NCBI GenBank assembly: GCA_963704975.1
Contig: CAVPIK010000044.1
Location: forward strand, 144,882 to 208,881
Source: JAGNDO01 sp963704975
Lineage (GTDB): Bacteria > Chloroflexota > Anaerolineae > Caldilineales > Caldilineaceae
Direction of reading: 5' to 3'
DNA length: 64,000 nucleotides
Under the pieces are notes generated by a model, which was given only the letters and a program-made list of their open reading frames with translations, made no database searches and was not told the origin of the DNA. The number at the start of each line of letters is the position of its first letter. The first letter of the stretch is position 1. A program made the position numbers and the translations under genes. Shown here one piece after another: positions 38,339 to 48,381 of this stretch.

Positions 38339-41300
38339 ATGCAAAAACCACCACAACAGGCGAGCGCTATGACCTCCGGTAGCGGTCCTTCTAGACCTCA
38401 ATCCCATTTAGCGGTCCGCATTCTGCGCTATGCGCTGCTCGTTCTCGGTATTTTTGCGGCCATTTCCGCCACATATATTTTCTATTTTCGGCCCTTTCTG
38501 GGTATGCATCTCGGCCTGGACAGTTGGATTGATGACAGGCGTTGCCTGATCGATGCCCTGTGCAATGGGCCACTCTACTTTATCAATCATCTTGGTTTGC
38601 TTCTGGCCGCCGCATCGGTTCTTCTGTTTGCTTCTGGCTTCTCGATGGACAAGGCGCAATCTCAGGTTGTGCCCCTGTCACGCCGAGACCGTCCCCTGTT
38701 CAACAAACCACTTCAGGGGACACGTCTGGTGGGCGCGCTCTTAGGCGTGCTTGCGCTATTGGTGGGGGTTTTTGAGGCCTACCAATTACTGGTCGTCAAA
38801 ACCCAACCAAATGTCTTTGTATGGCTATTCGGCATCGTTGCAATACTGCTTGCGGGTGTGGTCTGGGATTGGAGCGATGATTCTGTGCAGGCCAAAAGCA
38901 CGAATGTCGGGCTGCTTATCGGTGCTACCCTATGTCTGGTGCTTCTGGGTCTGGTGACGACTCTTGCGCGACCAACCCTGGGGATCGGGTTGACCGCCCT
39001 TGGGCTGGTTGGGTTTGGGGTGGCTGTTGTCATCAAGAGTCGAACGCGGTCCGTGTTGGCCCCAATCGACTATTTTTCCATGTTGCTCTTTTCGCTGGTG
39101 GCCCTCGCCCTGGGCATGATCCGGGCCAAATCTTGGCACTACGCATTCATCGGCGACGAATGGACCTTTTACGAGACGGCGCGCGTCCTGATCGATCGCC
39201 CGGAAGTGCATCAACTCTTCTCCACATGGGACTCACTTGGCTATCATTCGGTTCTCTCTCTGCGGTTTCAGTCGGTGATCATGCAGTTTGCGGGCACCGA
39301 TGTCATAGGCTGGAAAGTTTCATCCTTGCTGCCTGTTGTATTGTCTGTGCCCGCCCTCTATGTTTTCTTGCACTGGCTGGCAGGGCGTAGCGCCGCCTTT
39401 GTGGGAGCCGGTCTTTTTGCGGCTTCTCACCTTCTCCTCAGTTTTTCTATGGCGGCCTACAACAACACGCAGGCATTGATTCCCTTGGCCTGGGGACTTG
39501 GCTTCTTTGCCCTGGCCGAACGCCGCCCCAGCGCCTTGCGCGATATCCTCCTGGGGATTGCACTCGGCTCAAGTTTCTTTGTGTTTAGCCTGGGCCGACT
39601 GGCGGTCATTCCTGTCGGCATCTTGCTTCTTGTCTGTTTCTCTGGCAAACGCTGGCGTTTGATCGAACGGGCGATTCCTATTGGCTTGGGCGGGCTGATC
39701 ACCGCCATGCCAATGCTTCTGAATTTGGACAACTGGCGCTCCCTGTTGAAGGCCACGCCGGTTGAGCACGAAGTTGCGCGTCAAACGTCAGCCATCCTTC
39801 TCTCTATGGCCTCCAATGTCCTGGCGGGCATGCAATCCTTTCTGTACAGCGCTCACAACACCCACTTTGTGTATGGCTCTCACGTCGATCCGCTGACGGC
39901 TGTGCTGCTGTTGGCCGGTTTGGCCTATGCGATTCGGCTTGCCGGGCAGCAGAGAAAATTGGCTGGATGGCTACTTGCCAGTCTGCTGTTTTGGGCCGCT
40001 GTCGGCGGTATCCAGCAGTATGACTTTATTTCAACCACGCGTATGTTCATTCTGGTTGTTGTTTACGCAGCCTATGCGGGCATTGGCGCAGCATTTCTTG
40101 TCCAGCAGTTGATGCCTTCGGGCAGATACCTACGAGCTACAGCGCTTGTTGTGATTGTCGTGGCGGGAATCCTTATAAATCAAAACCATATTGTGCAGGT
40201 CTCATTGCCCAAGTCCCATTGGCAAGACAACGATCTGCTCATCAAACAACTCCAGGACTCTGCGGCCAGCGACGGGGGCGGCATGCCCGTCTATATCGTT
40301 TGGTCATCGCCCACGCCTCGTTTGGAAAATATGATTGTGCGCGCCTACGGTGTGGATCGGAGCCGCATTCGGTTTCTGTCTCCCGATGAATTCCTGACCC
40401 TTCCTGGTTTTTGCGAATCTGGGCAGCGCGCAACAATGGCCCTGTTGCTTGCGTCCCAGCAGCGCATCGACGAACTGCGGGCGCGTGCCCTGGCCTGCTG
40501 GCCAGATGCGAGAGAAGTGCTGGTTTTGAACAATGTTGACGAAAGACGCATCCTGCAATTGACGACTCCGGCAGGCACAGAGCAGCTTCAATTGGCACCG
40601 CAGGAGCGCCAGTCATGGAAAAGCACGCCCGATGTCATCCCTGTCCCCAGCGGCGCTGACGTGGCTGTGGACAAGAGCGGTCAGGTGTACGTCTTTCTCG
40701 AAAAACAAGCTGAGATATTGCATTACAATCTGCCCGGCCAACAACCCACGCGCATCGAACTGATCCAGGATCGTCCGCATGGGTTTACCCTGGCCCCCGA
40801 TGGGTCGCTGGTTGTGTCGTCCGAAGCGAATGACAAGAAACTAGTCTGGTATGACGGGCGCACAGGCGAGGTGCTGCGACAGCTTCAGGGCGACTTTGGC
40901 ACGGTCAACGAGGGCATTGCCATTGCCCAAAACGGTGAAATCTACCTGGCCGATTTTCACGGTTCACAGATTTGGCGTCTGCAACCCACTGGGGAGATCA
41001 TTCGCACCTACACCGGCGGTGGACGTGTTGCGGAGCCTGTGTCCATCGCCATTGGTCCGGATCAGTCCATTTGGGTCTTGAATGCCCATAGCGGCGGACT
41101 GTTGCACCTCTCGTCCGATGACGTGGTTCTAGCCTCATTGCCCTTTGATCAGGCCAACCAGGATGCGGTGCCGGGACTGGTGACAAGCGAGGATGGTTCT
41201 GTATTTGTGGCCACGCCGGACAAACAGCGCATTGAATTGGTCAGCGCGGAGGGCGTCCTGCTTGATGTGTGGGGAGGATATCGCTGGCCGTCCAGTTTGT

Positions 41301-41383
41301 CCGTCGGCCCAGATGGACGCTTCTATGTGATTGATAATGAAGTACGCGAACTGGCTATCGTGGCTGGTGTGAGCGCACGATGA
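38339..41383 (+). CDS. GT39-like glycosyltransferase fused to beta-propeller
   Basis: 1,014 residues, intact, the longest unbroken gene of the window. About 12 helices include SWHYAFIGDEWTFYETARVL (first-loop GDE acidic motif), ASHLLLSFSMAAYNNTQALI and GLGFFALAERRPSALRDILL; an N-terminal extension has three further helices. After about residue 720 the protein is soluble, with NHL/SMP-30 type blades (IPVPSGADVAVDKSGQVYVF, PHGFTLAPDGSLVVSSEAND, GTVNEGIAIAQNGEIYLADF, VAEPVSIAIGPDQSIWVLNA, WPSSLSVGPDGRFYVIDN). Codon choice is less GC-biased than in neighbours and no frameshift occurs, suggesting a different history. The upstream ATG at 38291 lacks a ribosome-binding site; AGAGAGG precedes 38339. 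Confidence 0.82.
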   Translation: MQKPPQQASAMTSGSGPSRPQSHLAVRILRYALLVLGIFAAISATYIFYFRPFLGMHLGLDSWIDDRRCLIDALCNGPLYFINHLGLLLAAASVLLFASGFSMDKAQSQVVPLSRRDRPLFNKPLQGTRLVGALLGVLALLVGVFEAYQLLVVKTQPNVFVWLFGIVAILLAGVVWDWSDDSVQAKSTNVGLLIGATLCLVLLGLVTTLARPTLGIGLTALGLVGFGVAVVIKSRTRSVLAPIDYFSMLLFSLVALALGMIRAKSWHYAFIGDEWTFYETARVLIDRPEVHQLFSTWDSLGYHSVLSLRFQSVIMQFAGTDVIGWKVSSLLPVVLSVPALYVFLHWLAGRSAAFVGAGLFAASHLLLSFSMAAYNNTQALIPLAWGLGFFALAERRPSALRDILLGIALGSSFFVFSLGRLAVIPVGILLLVCFSGKRWRLIERAIPIGLGGLITAMPMLLNLDNWRSLLKATPVEHEVARQTSAILLSMASNVLAGMQSFLYSAHNTHFVYGSHVDPLTAVLLLAGLAYAIRLAGQQRKLAGWLLASLLFWAAVGGIQQYDFISTTRMFILVVVYAAYAGIGAAFLVQQLMPSGRYLRATALVVIVVAGILINQNHIVQVSLPKSHWQDNDLLIKQLQDSAASDGGGMPVYIVWSSPTPRLENMIVRAYGVDRSRIRFLSPDEFLTLPGFCESGQRATMALLLASQQRIDELRARALACWPDAREVLVLNNVDERRILQLTTPAGTEQLQLAPQERQSWKSTPDVIPVPSGADVAVDKSGQVYVFLEKQAEILHYNLPGQQPTRIELIQDRPHGFTLAPDGSLVVSSEANDKKLVWYDGRTGEVLRQLQGDFGTVNEGIAIAQNGEIYLADFHGSQIWRLQPTGEIIRTYTGGGRVAEPVSIAIGPDQSIWVLNAHSGGLLHLSSDDVVLASLPFDQANQDAVPGLVTSEDGSVFVATPDKQRIELVSAEGVLLDVWGGYRWPSSLSVGPDGRFYVIDNEVRELAIVAGVSAR

Positions 41384-41387
41384 GGTG

Positions 41388-41463
41388 ATTGAGAATATCG
41401 AGTATCGTGTATCGAGTATTGTGGTAGAATACCCACATAATACTCGACACACGATACTCGATT
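41388..41463. repeat. Inverted word array, word ATCGAGTAT
   Basis: GAATATCGAGTATCGTGTAT and CGAGTATTGTGG (from 41394) face CCACATAATACTCGACACAC and GATACTCGAT up to 41463. It sits directly before the AAGGAG of the next gene. Confidence 0.85.
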
Positions 41464-41476
41464 GAAGGAGACCATC

Positions 41477-42659
41477 ATGTCCGAAACCATCCTCGACCAA
41501 ATCACATCCATCACCGGCGTGGGGGCAAAATATTGGTCCGCCTTTGAGACCGTCTCCCCCGGCGGCATCCCCTTTGCGGGCTATTTGTGCCGCCAGGAGA
41601 GCGACAAGTTCGGCATGTTGGCCGTGACCGAGCAGGCGGGCGCGCCCCGGCTAGAGTTCATCTACGCCATGCCCAAGATCGACTACCCCTACATCCCCCA
41701 GCAGGACGGCAGCCTGCGGGTGGTGATCGACGTGCCACCGGGCACCGTGGACGCCCGCTTCACCCACAAGCTGGACGGCACGGCCATCATCTTCTATCCC
41801 CTCACCGGCCCGGACGGGGAGATCCTGGAAGTGATCCCCCGCACCCGCCTCCAGCCCGTCCTCACCCCCAGCCGCTGGGGAGACTGGAACGCCCTGCTGG
41901 CCGCGGCCCTGCCCGACCGATCCGGCGTGGAGGCGGCGGTGCGCAACTGAGCGGGCGGTGCTGATCTTCGAGCTGTGGGGCAACCGCAACGCCCACCTGA
42001 TCCGCTACGACGAGCCGTTGAACCTGACGTTGCACACGGCCCGCCATTTGGACGGACGGCTCTATCCCTTCCCGGATGTGATGGCTTTGGGTGAAAAGTA
42101 TGGGCTGGCGGTGGTGGAGTCTGTGGCGGTGTTGACGCCGGACGCCGCCGGGCTGGTGGCGGCCTATGCCCAGGTGCAGGCGGAGATGGAAGCCCGCAAC
42201 CAGGCCGCCGGCGAGGAGGTCTATGTGGACGAGGGGGTGATCCTGGCCCTCTCCACGGCGCAGACGGCCGTCTATCTCAAGTGCAAACCGCCCTCCATCG
42301 AGGAGATCCACTGGCAGGCGGATCAGCATGTCAGCAAGGCCCACGTCGAGCAGGCCCTCTTCAAGCTGGCCGAAAACAACTATGACTTTGACACCGGTCA
42401 AGTGGAGGATCTCTACGAAAAGCTGGAATCCGACTTCGACCGGGAAGAACTGGAAGCCAACGCCGATCTGATCGAGCGGGTCTTCCACGACTTCCGCGCC
42501 GAAATGCGCAAGCAAGCCAAACTGCGCGACCTGCTCCGCACCCTGATCGCCGAAGAAAACCTGGACCCCACGGATCTCCCCGGACTCATGCGCCACCTCT
42601 CCAAGCACTATGCCCGCAGTGAGATGAATTGGGTGTTTGGGGTGGTGAAAAATGGGTAA
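41477..42659 (+). CDS. RNA-ligase-like covalent nucleotidyltransferase, frameshifted
   Basis: About 394 residues after one correction near 41948. The covalent nucleotidyltransferase motifs are in order: motif I HKLDGTAIIF (lysine 98, KxDG), a following segment VIPRTRLQPVL, motif IIIa VLIFELWGNRNAHLIRYDEP, motif IV VYVDEGVILAL and motif V AVYLKCKPPSIE (KxK). The rest is a helical C-terminal domain (SKAHVEQALFKLAENNYDFD, RKQAKLRDLLRTLIAEENLD). This is the architecture of RNA ligases that form an enzyme-AMP intermediate; substrate RNA cannot be inferred. No kinase, phosphatase or RtcB partner is nearby. ATG 41477 follows AAGGAG by six bases. Flanking word arrays isolate it as a single-gene unit. 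Confidence 0.72.
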
Positions 42660-42818
42660 TTGAGATTGGAAAATTGAAAATGGAGAAGTTTTAATGATCG
42701 GGTTGACGACGGGTTGGGGTGGGGAGGGAAGGGTCGGTCACGAGAATCGCCCATGATTCCGATCTGGTGTCCACCCACCCATTAAAACTTTTCCACTCTC
42801 AATTTTCAATTTTCAATT
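42659..42818. repeat. Inverted word array, word CAATTTT, with unrelated interior
   Basis: The left arm TTGAGATTGGAAAATTGAAA and TGGAGAAGTTTTAATG (42660-42695) faces CATTAAAACTTTTCCACTCT and CAATTTTCAATTTTCAATT (42779-42818). The 84-nt interior has no recognised feature. The same arms occur singly at 23120-23156 and 62985-63025. Confidence 0.85.
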
Positions 42819-42826
42819 ATTGCCTC

Positions 42827-42855
42827 TTGACACCGCACAAAAACTACATTACACT
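42827..42855 (+). promoter_or_regulatory. Consensus sigma-70-like promoter of the LacI gene
   Basis: TTGACA (42827-42832), 17-bp spacer, TACACT (42850-42855). It is followed at once by an operator-like palindrome, so binding of a repressor would cover the transcription start. Confidence 0.8.
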
Positions 42856-42856
42856 A

Positions 42857-42884
42857 GGTTAATCGGTTGCGTAACCGGTTAACC
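42857..42884. promoter_or_regulatory. LacI-family operator
   Basis: GGTTAATCGGTT, spacer GCGT, AACCGGTTAACC: a 28-bp palindrome with one mismatch per arm. Position over +1 of the promoter and 42 bases before the LacI start indicates autoregulation. No second full copy is seen before the binding-protein gene; only a GGTTAAT half site at about 43968. Confidence 0.72.
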
Positions 42885-42925
42885 TCTCTCAAAACGCTCC
42901 GCTCACCCAGTTTTATGGATTTCTT

Positions 42926-43955
42926 ATGGCGACGATTCGTGATGTAGCCGAGCTGGCCGGTGTCAGCACGGCCACGGTTTCCCACGTGATCAACAGCACC
43001 CGCACGGTCTTGCCCGAGACCCGTGAGACCGTTTTGGCCGCGGTCGCCCAGCTCAACTATCGCCCCAGCGCCATCGCCCGCAGCCTCTCCACCAGCATCA
43101 CCCATACGGTCGGCATTGTGGTGGCCGACATCACCAACCCCTTCTTCGCCGAACTGGTGCGGGGGATTGAGACGCGCCTGGCCCAAGTCGACTACAACCT
43201 GATTGTCTGCAACACGGACGAGCGGCCCGACCGGGAAAGCCGCTATCTGGACCTGCTCTTTGGTCGCCGGGTGGATGGGATGATCATTTCCTGCACGGGG
43301 GAGAATCATCCCATCTATGAGGCCTACGTGCGCTCGAAGCATCCCCCTGGTCTTTGTGGATCGCCAGCCGCCCCAGCACTATGGCCCGGTGATCACCGCT
43401 GACAATGTGCGGGCGGGCTTTGCGGCCACCACCCATTTGCTGGATTTGGGCCATCGCCAAGTGGCGATTTTGCTGCGTCACCCCACCCTCTCCACCGCGG
43501 CGGGACGGTTGGCCGGCTTCCGCCAGGCCCTGGACGCCCGCCAGATCTCCATCCCCGAGGACTTTGTGGTGGTGACCGATTCCCAGGTGGACGCGGCCTA
43601 TCATCAGGCCATGCGCCTGCTCTCCCGCCCGGATCGGCCCACGGCGGTGGTGGCGGCTAACCATCTCATGGCTCTGGGACTGTTGCGGGCCACCCAGGAA
43701 CTCGATCTGGCTTGCCCGGAACAGCTCTCCCTGGTTTGTTTTGACGATCAACCCTGGACCACCCTCTTCCGTCCCCACCTGACCGTGGTGGCGCAGCCGG
43801 TGCAAGCTTTGTGCGATGCTGCGGTGGAACTCTTCTTGGGCGCGGTGCAACGCCGCCAGGGGGAGAACGGCCCGCATGGGGAGGCGGCGGATGTATTGTT
43901 GGAAACCCAGTTGATCGTGCGGGATAGTTGTGGACCACCACCGGCGACTTTATGA
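42926..43955 (+). CDS. LacI-family transcriptional regulator, frameshifted
   Basis: About 343 residues. The N-terminal helix-turn-helix plus hinge is textbook: TIRDVAELAGVSTATVSHVI (2-21), YRPSAIARSLST. The periplasmic-binding-like effector domain follows: HTVGIVVADITNPFFAELVR, GRRVDGMIISCTGENHPIYE, then after one correction near 43335 IPLVFVDRQPPQHYGPVITA, FAATTHLLDLGHRQVAILLR, AAGRLAGFRQALDARQIS, LVCFDDQPWTTLFRPHLTVV. It precedes a sugar ABC transporter and carbohydrate enzymes and is the likely local repressor; its own promoter carries a palindromic operator. Confidence 0.9.
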
Positions 43956-44123
43956 CAGGCGTGGGTGGTTAATTCTCTTCGTTTAGTTCTGGGCATTTTT
44001 TTTGACATAACGATGTGTGAAAGGAGTGTGACCCGACAAAGATGCGTGTAGGTGTATGAGTACGAGCGTGTAGCAATGTTGATACAAGGATGTATTTTCA
44101 GATTCCAAGGAGGAAGAAAGCTC

Positions 44124-45486
44124 ATGCCAAAGTTTAAGACCCTGTTTGCTCTTTTGTTGGTGGCCGTCATGCTTGTGGGCTGTGTGGCCCCGGCAGCGCC
44201 TGCCGCCCCCGCCGCCCAACCCGCGGCAGATCAAGCGGCCGCCCCTGCCGAGGCCGTTCCCGCTGGCTTTGATTGGAAAGCCTACGAAGGCACCACCATT
44301 CGCTTCCTGGCCAACAAGCACCCCTGGACCAGTGCCATCGAAGAGTATATCCCTCAATTTGAAGCCGATACCGGTATCAAGGTCAACCTGGAAGTGCTGC
44401 CCGAAGATCAGTTCCGCCAGAAGGTGTTGGTGGAGTTGACCACGGGTGCGGGCACGGTGGATGTCTTCATGTCCATGCCGCCCCAGGAAGGTCTGAAGTT
44501 CCACAGTGCCGGTTGGTACGAACCCCTGCAGGACTACATCGCCAACCCGGCCCTGACCAGCCCGGACTATGACGCCGCCGACTTCCTGGCCGGTGTCATG
44601 GGCGCCGAGACCATCAGCGGCGACGTGATCGGCATCCCCATCATGATGGAGAACGAGGTCCTCTACTACCGCAAGGACATCTTTGCGGACAAGGGCATCG
44701 CCGTCCCCACCACCATGGACGAACTGAAGGCCGTGGCTGCCCAACTGAACGACCCGGCCAATGACTTCTACGGCTTCACCGCCCGAGGCAAGGGTTCTGC
44801 GGCTGTGACCCAGTTCAGCACGTTCCTCTATAACTACGGCGGCGAGTGGTTGGATGCGGACCGCAAGCCCATCATCAACCAGCCCGAAGCCATCGCGGCC
44901 TTTGAGACCTATGGCGGTCTGCTCAAGGACTATCGGCCCTCCCGGCTCCACCAATAACCATTGGTACGAAGCCAGCAGCATTCTGAACCAGGGCAAGGCC
45001 GCCATGTACACCGACGCCAACAGCCTCTTCTCTGTGGTGGAAAACGCTGAGAGCAGCACGGTTGTGGGCAAAATCGGCTACGCCATGATGCCCGCCGGTC
45101 CCGCCGGCAACCACCCCTACGTCTCTGTGTGGGGCATCAGCATGGCCAGCAGCAGCCAGTACAAAGAGGCCAGTTGGTATCTGATGCAATGGCTGACCTC
45201 CAAGGGCATCGTCAAGGAAGCCCAGATGAAGGGCATCCCCGGTGGTCGCCGCTCTGTGTGGGCCGACGCTGACGGCGCCAAGGCCTTCCCGGCTGACTGG
45301 GTGGAGACCTTCGTGCAGTCCAACGAAATCGCCTATCCCTATGATCGACCGCCCGTGGTGGCCGTCTCCGAAATTCGAGACGTGATCGGCGTGGTGATCA
45401 TCACGGCGATTGAAGGCGGCGATATCCAAGCCGCCGCGGATCAAGCGGTCGAAGAAATGACCGCCATCATGGCCAGCACCGAATAG
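44124..45486 (+). CDS. Sugar ABC transporter substrate-binding lipoprotein, frameshifted
   Basis: About 453 residues. Lipoprotein signal MPKFKTLFALLLVAVMLVGC with lipobox LVGC and an Ala/Pro-rich linker. The mature protein is a family 1 (maltose-type) binding protein: TIRFLANKHPWTSAIEEYIP, FEADTGIKVNLEVLPEDQFR, VDVFMSMPPQEG, YYRKDIFADKGIAVPTTMDE, LNQGKAAMYTDANSLFSVVE, SWYLMQWLTSKGI. One frame break near 44940. AAGGAGG is ten bases before the ATG. A possible TTGACA at 44002-44007 in the 168-nt gap after the LacI gene may give it its own promoter, with no good -10. The transported sugar is unknown. Confidence 0.9.
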
Positions 45487-45503
45487 ATTTTCTCTTTGGA
45501 ACA

Positions 45504-45540
45504 GGGATGGGGCGGATCCTGGCCGGATCCGCCCCATCCC
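45504..45540 (+). terminator. Intercistronic 16-bp hairpin
   Basis: GGGATGGGGCGGATCC, loop TGGCC, GGATCCGCCCCATCCC, perfect, between the binding-protein and first permease genes, without a T-tract. Such hairpins typically protect the upstream message or cause partial termination so that binding protein exceeds permease. Confidence 0.8.
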
Positions 45541-45561
45541 CTATCCGCCCCAGGAGTTGCC

Positions 45562-46485
45562 ATGTCTCAATCTGTCACCCAGTCCAAATCTAGCCCCCCG
45601 GCCCGCTCGCGTCGGGTTCCCCTATGGGAGCGCTATCCTCAGTGGTTTTTGATCTCCCCGGCGGTGATCGTGATGCTGGTCATCATGCTCTATCCCCTGG
45701 GCTATACCCTGTGGATGGGCTTTCACGAGTGGTATGCCTCCAGCCGGGTGCCGCCGGAGTTTGTGGGCATCGATAACTACATACGCATCTTCACCGCGGA
45801 CAAACGCTTTTGGAATGCCTTCCGCCTCACCTTCTACTTCTCCGGTCTGGCTGTCACCCTGCAAACCTTCTTGGGCGTGGGCATCGCCCTGATCTTCAAC
45901 CGGGAATTCCTGGGCAAGGGCGTGGTGCGCACCATGTTCCTCTTCCCCATGGTGGCGACGCCCGTGGCCATCGCCCTGGTGTGGATGATGATGTACAACC
46001 CGGTGCTGGGGGTCTTCCGCTACTTCTTTGACCTGGTCGGGCTGCCCGCGGTGCAGTGGGTCAGCGACCGCTCTTTGGTGATCCCGGCTTTGGTGATCGT
46101 GGACACCTGGCAATGGACGCCCCTGATCACCCTGATGACCCTGGCCGGCCTCTCCGCCCTGCCCGCTGAACCTTTCGAGTCCGCCTTGATCGACGGGGCC
46201 ACCGGATGGCAGATCCTGCGTCACATCACCCTGCCCCTGCTGCGCCCGGTGATTGTGGTGGCCGTGCTCTTCCGCACCATCGACGCCATCAAAACCTTTG
46301 ACATCATCTATGTGATGACCCAGGGTGGCCCGGCCTTTGCGTCGGAAAATCTCAATATTTACATCTTTCAGTCCGGCTTCAACTACTTTCACATGGGCTA
46401 TGCGTCCTCCCTGCTGATCGTGTTGTTTGCCATCGTCATGAGCGTCAGCGTGCTGCTGATTCGCTTGCGCCGTGTTGAGTGGTAA
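45562..46485 (+). CDS. Sugar ABC transporter permease (MalF type)
   Basis: 307 residues, intact, six helices. First helix YPQWFLISPAVIVMLVIMLY, WMGFHEWYASSRVPPEFVGI, FNREFLGKGVVRTMFLFPMV, and the cytoplasmic EAA loop PAEPFESALIDGATGWQILR HITLPLLRPV that docks on the ATPase. AGGAG precedes ATG 45562. Together with the next gene it forms the CUT1-type channel; no ATPase is encoded nearby, so a shared MsmX-like ATPase is likely. Confidence 0.92.
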   Translation: MSQSVTQSKSSPPARSRRVPLWERYPQWFLISPAVIVMLVIMLYPLGYTLWMGFHEWYASSRVPPEFVGIDNYIRIFTADKRFWNAFRLTFYFSGLAVTLQTFLGVGIALIFNREFLGKGVVRTMFLFPMVATPVAIALVWMMMYNPVLGVFRYFFDLVGLPAVQWVSDRSLVIPALVIVDTWQWTPLITLMTLAGLSALPAEPFESALIDGATGWQILRHITLPLLRPVIVVAVLFRTIDAIKTFDIIYVMTQGGPAFASENLNIYIFQSGFNYFHMGYASSLLIVLFAIVMSVSVLLIRLRRVEW

Positions 46486-46495
46486 GGAGAGAGCT

Positions 46496-47348
46496 ATGTT
46501 AGGCAGTCACGTCACCCGATCCACTGGACATCCCTGGCGCAAGGCCGCGCGCAACCTTGGCATTTTATGCCTTGGTGATTGCGATCATGGTGCCCTTTCT
46601 TTTTGTCTTTTATTGGATGATCCTCTCGTCCTTCAAAAGTCAGGTGCAAAACACGGCCTACCCGCCGGTCTGGTTTTTCAAGCCCACCTTGGACAATTAC
46701 CGCGAGGTGTTTTTGAAGAACGACATCCTGCTCTTTGCCAAAAACAGCAGCATCATCGCCTTTGGGGCCACAGGATTTGGGCTGCTCTTGGGGCTACCCG
46801 CTGCCTATGCCATTGCCCGGTACAAAATGCACGGGCTTGGGCTGGCCATCCTCATCGCCCGTGTCCAGCCGGGCATCAGCTTCCTGATCCCGCTCTTCGT
46901 GATCTTCCTCAAACTCAAGATGATCGACACCTATCAGGCCCTGATTATCACCCACCTGATCGTGACCATGCCCATCATCGTGTGGATGATGATCAGCTAT
47001 TTCGAGGACATCCCGTCGGAGTTGGACGACGCCGCCAGGGTGGATGGATGCAGCCCCTTCGGCGCGTTTTGGCGGGTCGCCCTGCCCCTGGTCCGGCCCG
47101 GCATTGCGGCGTCGGCGATCTTGGCTTTCATTTTTTCATGGAATAATTTTCTCTTTGGCCTGGTGCTTTCCAGCTTCCGCACCAAGCCCTTGCCCGTGGC
47201 CGTCTTCAATTTCATGAGCTACGAGGAGATCAATTGGGGTGGCCTGACCGCCGCGGCCTCGTTGATCACCTTGCCGGTTCTCTTCTTGGTGCTGCTGGTG
47301 CAGCGCCACATCGTGCGCGGACTGACCGTCGGCGCTGTGAAAGGATAG
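46496..47348 (+). CDS. Sugar ABC transporter permease (MalG type), frameshifted
   Basis: About 284 residues; ATG 46496 follows AAGGAG. A single break near 46556 separates the first 20 residues from AFYALVIAIMVPFLFVFYWM. Then NYREVFLKNDILLFAKNSSI, GLLLGLPAAYAIARYKMHGL, the EAA loop as PSELDDAARVDGCSPFGAFW RVALPLVRPG, FIFSWNNFLFGLVLSS and the C-terminal VQRHIVRGLTVGAVKG, typical for MalG/UgpE subunits. It starts ten bases after the first permease. Confidence 0.92.
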
Positions 47349-47355
47349 TGGAGGT

Positions 47356-48376
47356 ATGAAAGCTCTGGTGTACGGTGGTCCCTGGACCATGACGCTGGAA
47401 GAAGTACCCGATCCCCAACCCGGCCCGGGAGAATTGTTGGTGGAGCCGTGCGCCGTGGGCATCTGCGGCTCGGACGTCCACGGCTTCATCGGCAAGACCG
47501 GACGCCGCAAGCCGCCCATGATCATGGGCCATGAGTTTAGCGGCCGGGTGACCGGCGTGGGGCGCGGGCGTCACCCGCTTCGGCATTGGGGACGCGGTCG
47601 TCGTCTCGCCCATCCAGGCCTGCGGCGTCGTGCGCCAACTGCCGGGTCGGCCTCACCAACATCTGCACCCACCGCCATGTGCTGGGCGTGGACATCGCCG
47701 GCGCCTACGCCGACCGACTGGTGATCAAGGAAGAGATGGCCTTCGCCAAGCCGGAGAATCTCTCCTGGCGGCGGGCGGCCATGAGCGAACCCCTGGCCGT
47801 GGCCCTCCACGCCGTGGAGATCACCCCCATCCGCCTGATGGAGACCGTGGCCATCGTCGGCGCGGGCACCATCGGCCTGCTCACCCTGCTGGCGGCCGCG
47901 CCTCAAGGGGGCCGGACGCATCATCGTCACGGACATGATGCCCCATCGCCTGGACCTGGCCCGACAGCTGGGCGCGGATGTGGCCATCAACGTCAAGGAG
48001 CAGGACCCCGATCCAGACGGTCAAGGATCTCACCGGCGGCCTGGGCGCGGATGTGGTCTTTGAGGCCGTGGGCTTTGGTCCCACGGTGCAGCAGGCCCTG
48101 GCCCTCACCCGCACGGGCGGCAACGTCACCTGGATCGGCAACAGCGCCCAGATGATCGAACTCAACATGCAGGAGGTCGTCACCCGGGAACTGACCGTGC
48201 GGGGCACCTACGGCTTCAACCGGGAATTCGCCGCCGCCATCCAGGCCATCGCCAGCGGTCGCATCAACGTGGACCCCCTGATCGAGCGCATCGCCCCCCT
48301 GGCCGACGGTCCGCAGATCATCCACGAGTTGGCGTCGGGCACGCTGGATTTGGCCAAAGTAATTTTGGAGCCATAA
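47356..48376 (+). CDS. Zinc-dependent polyol/sugar dehydrogenase (MDR), frameshifted
   Basis: About 340 residues. Catalytic zinc ligands: VGICGSDVHGF (Cys), MIMGHEFSGRV (GHE); structural-zinc cysteines in QACGVCANCRVGLTNIC after correction near 47570; NAD-binding loop TVAIVGAGTIGLLTLLAA; VVFEAVGFGPTVQQALALTR. Closest to sorbitol/galactitol/threonine dehydrogenases that oxidise a secondary alcohol. Further breaks near 47910 and 48005. Eight bases after the second permease, hence co-transcribed; it should oxidise the imported polyol or sugar acid. Confidence 0.85.
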
Positions 48377-48381
48377 TAGCC

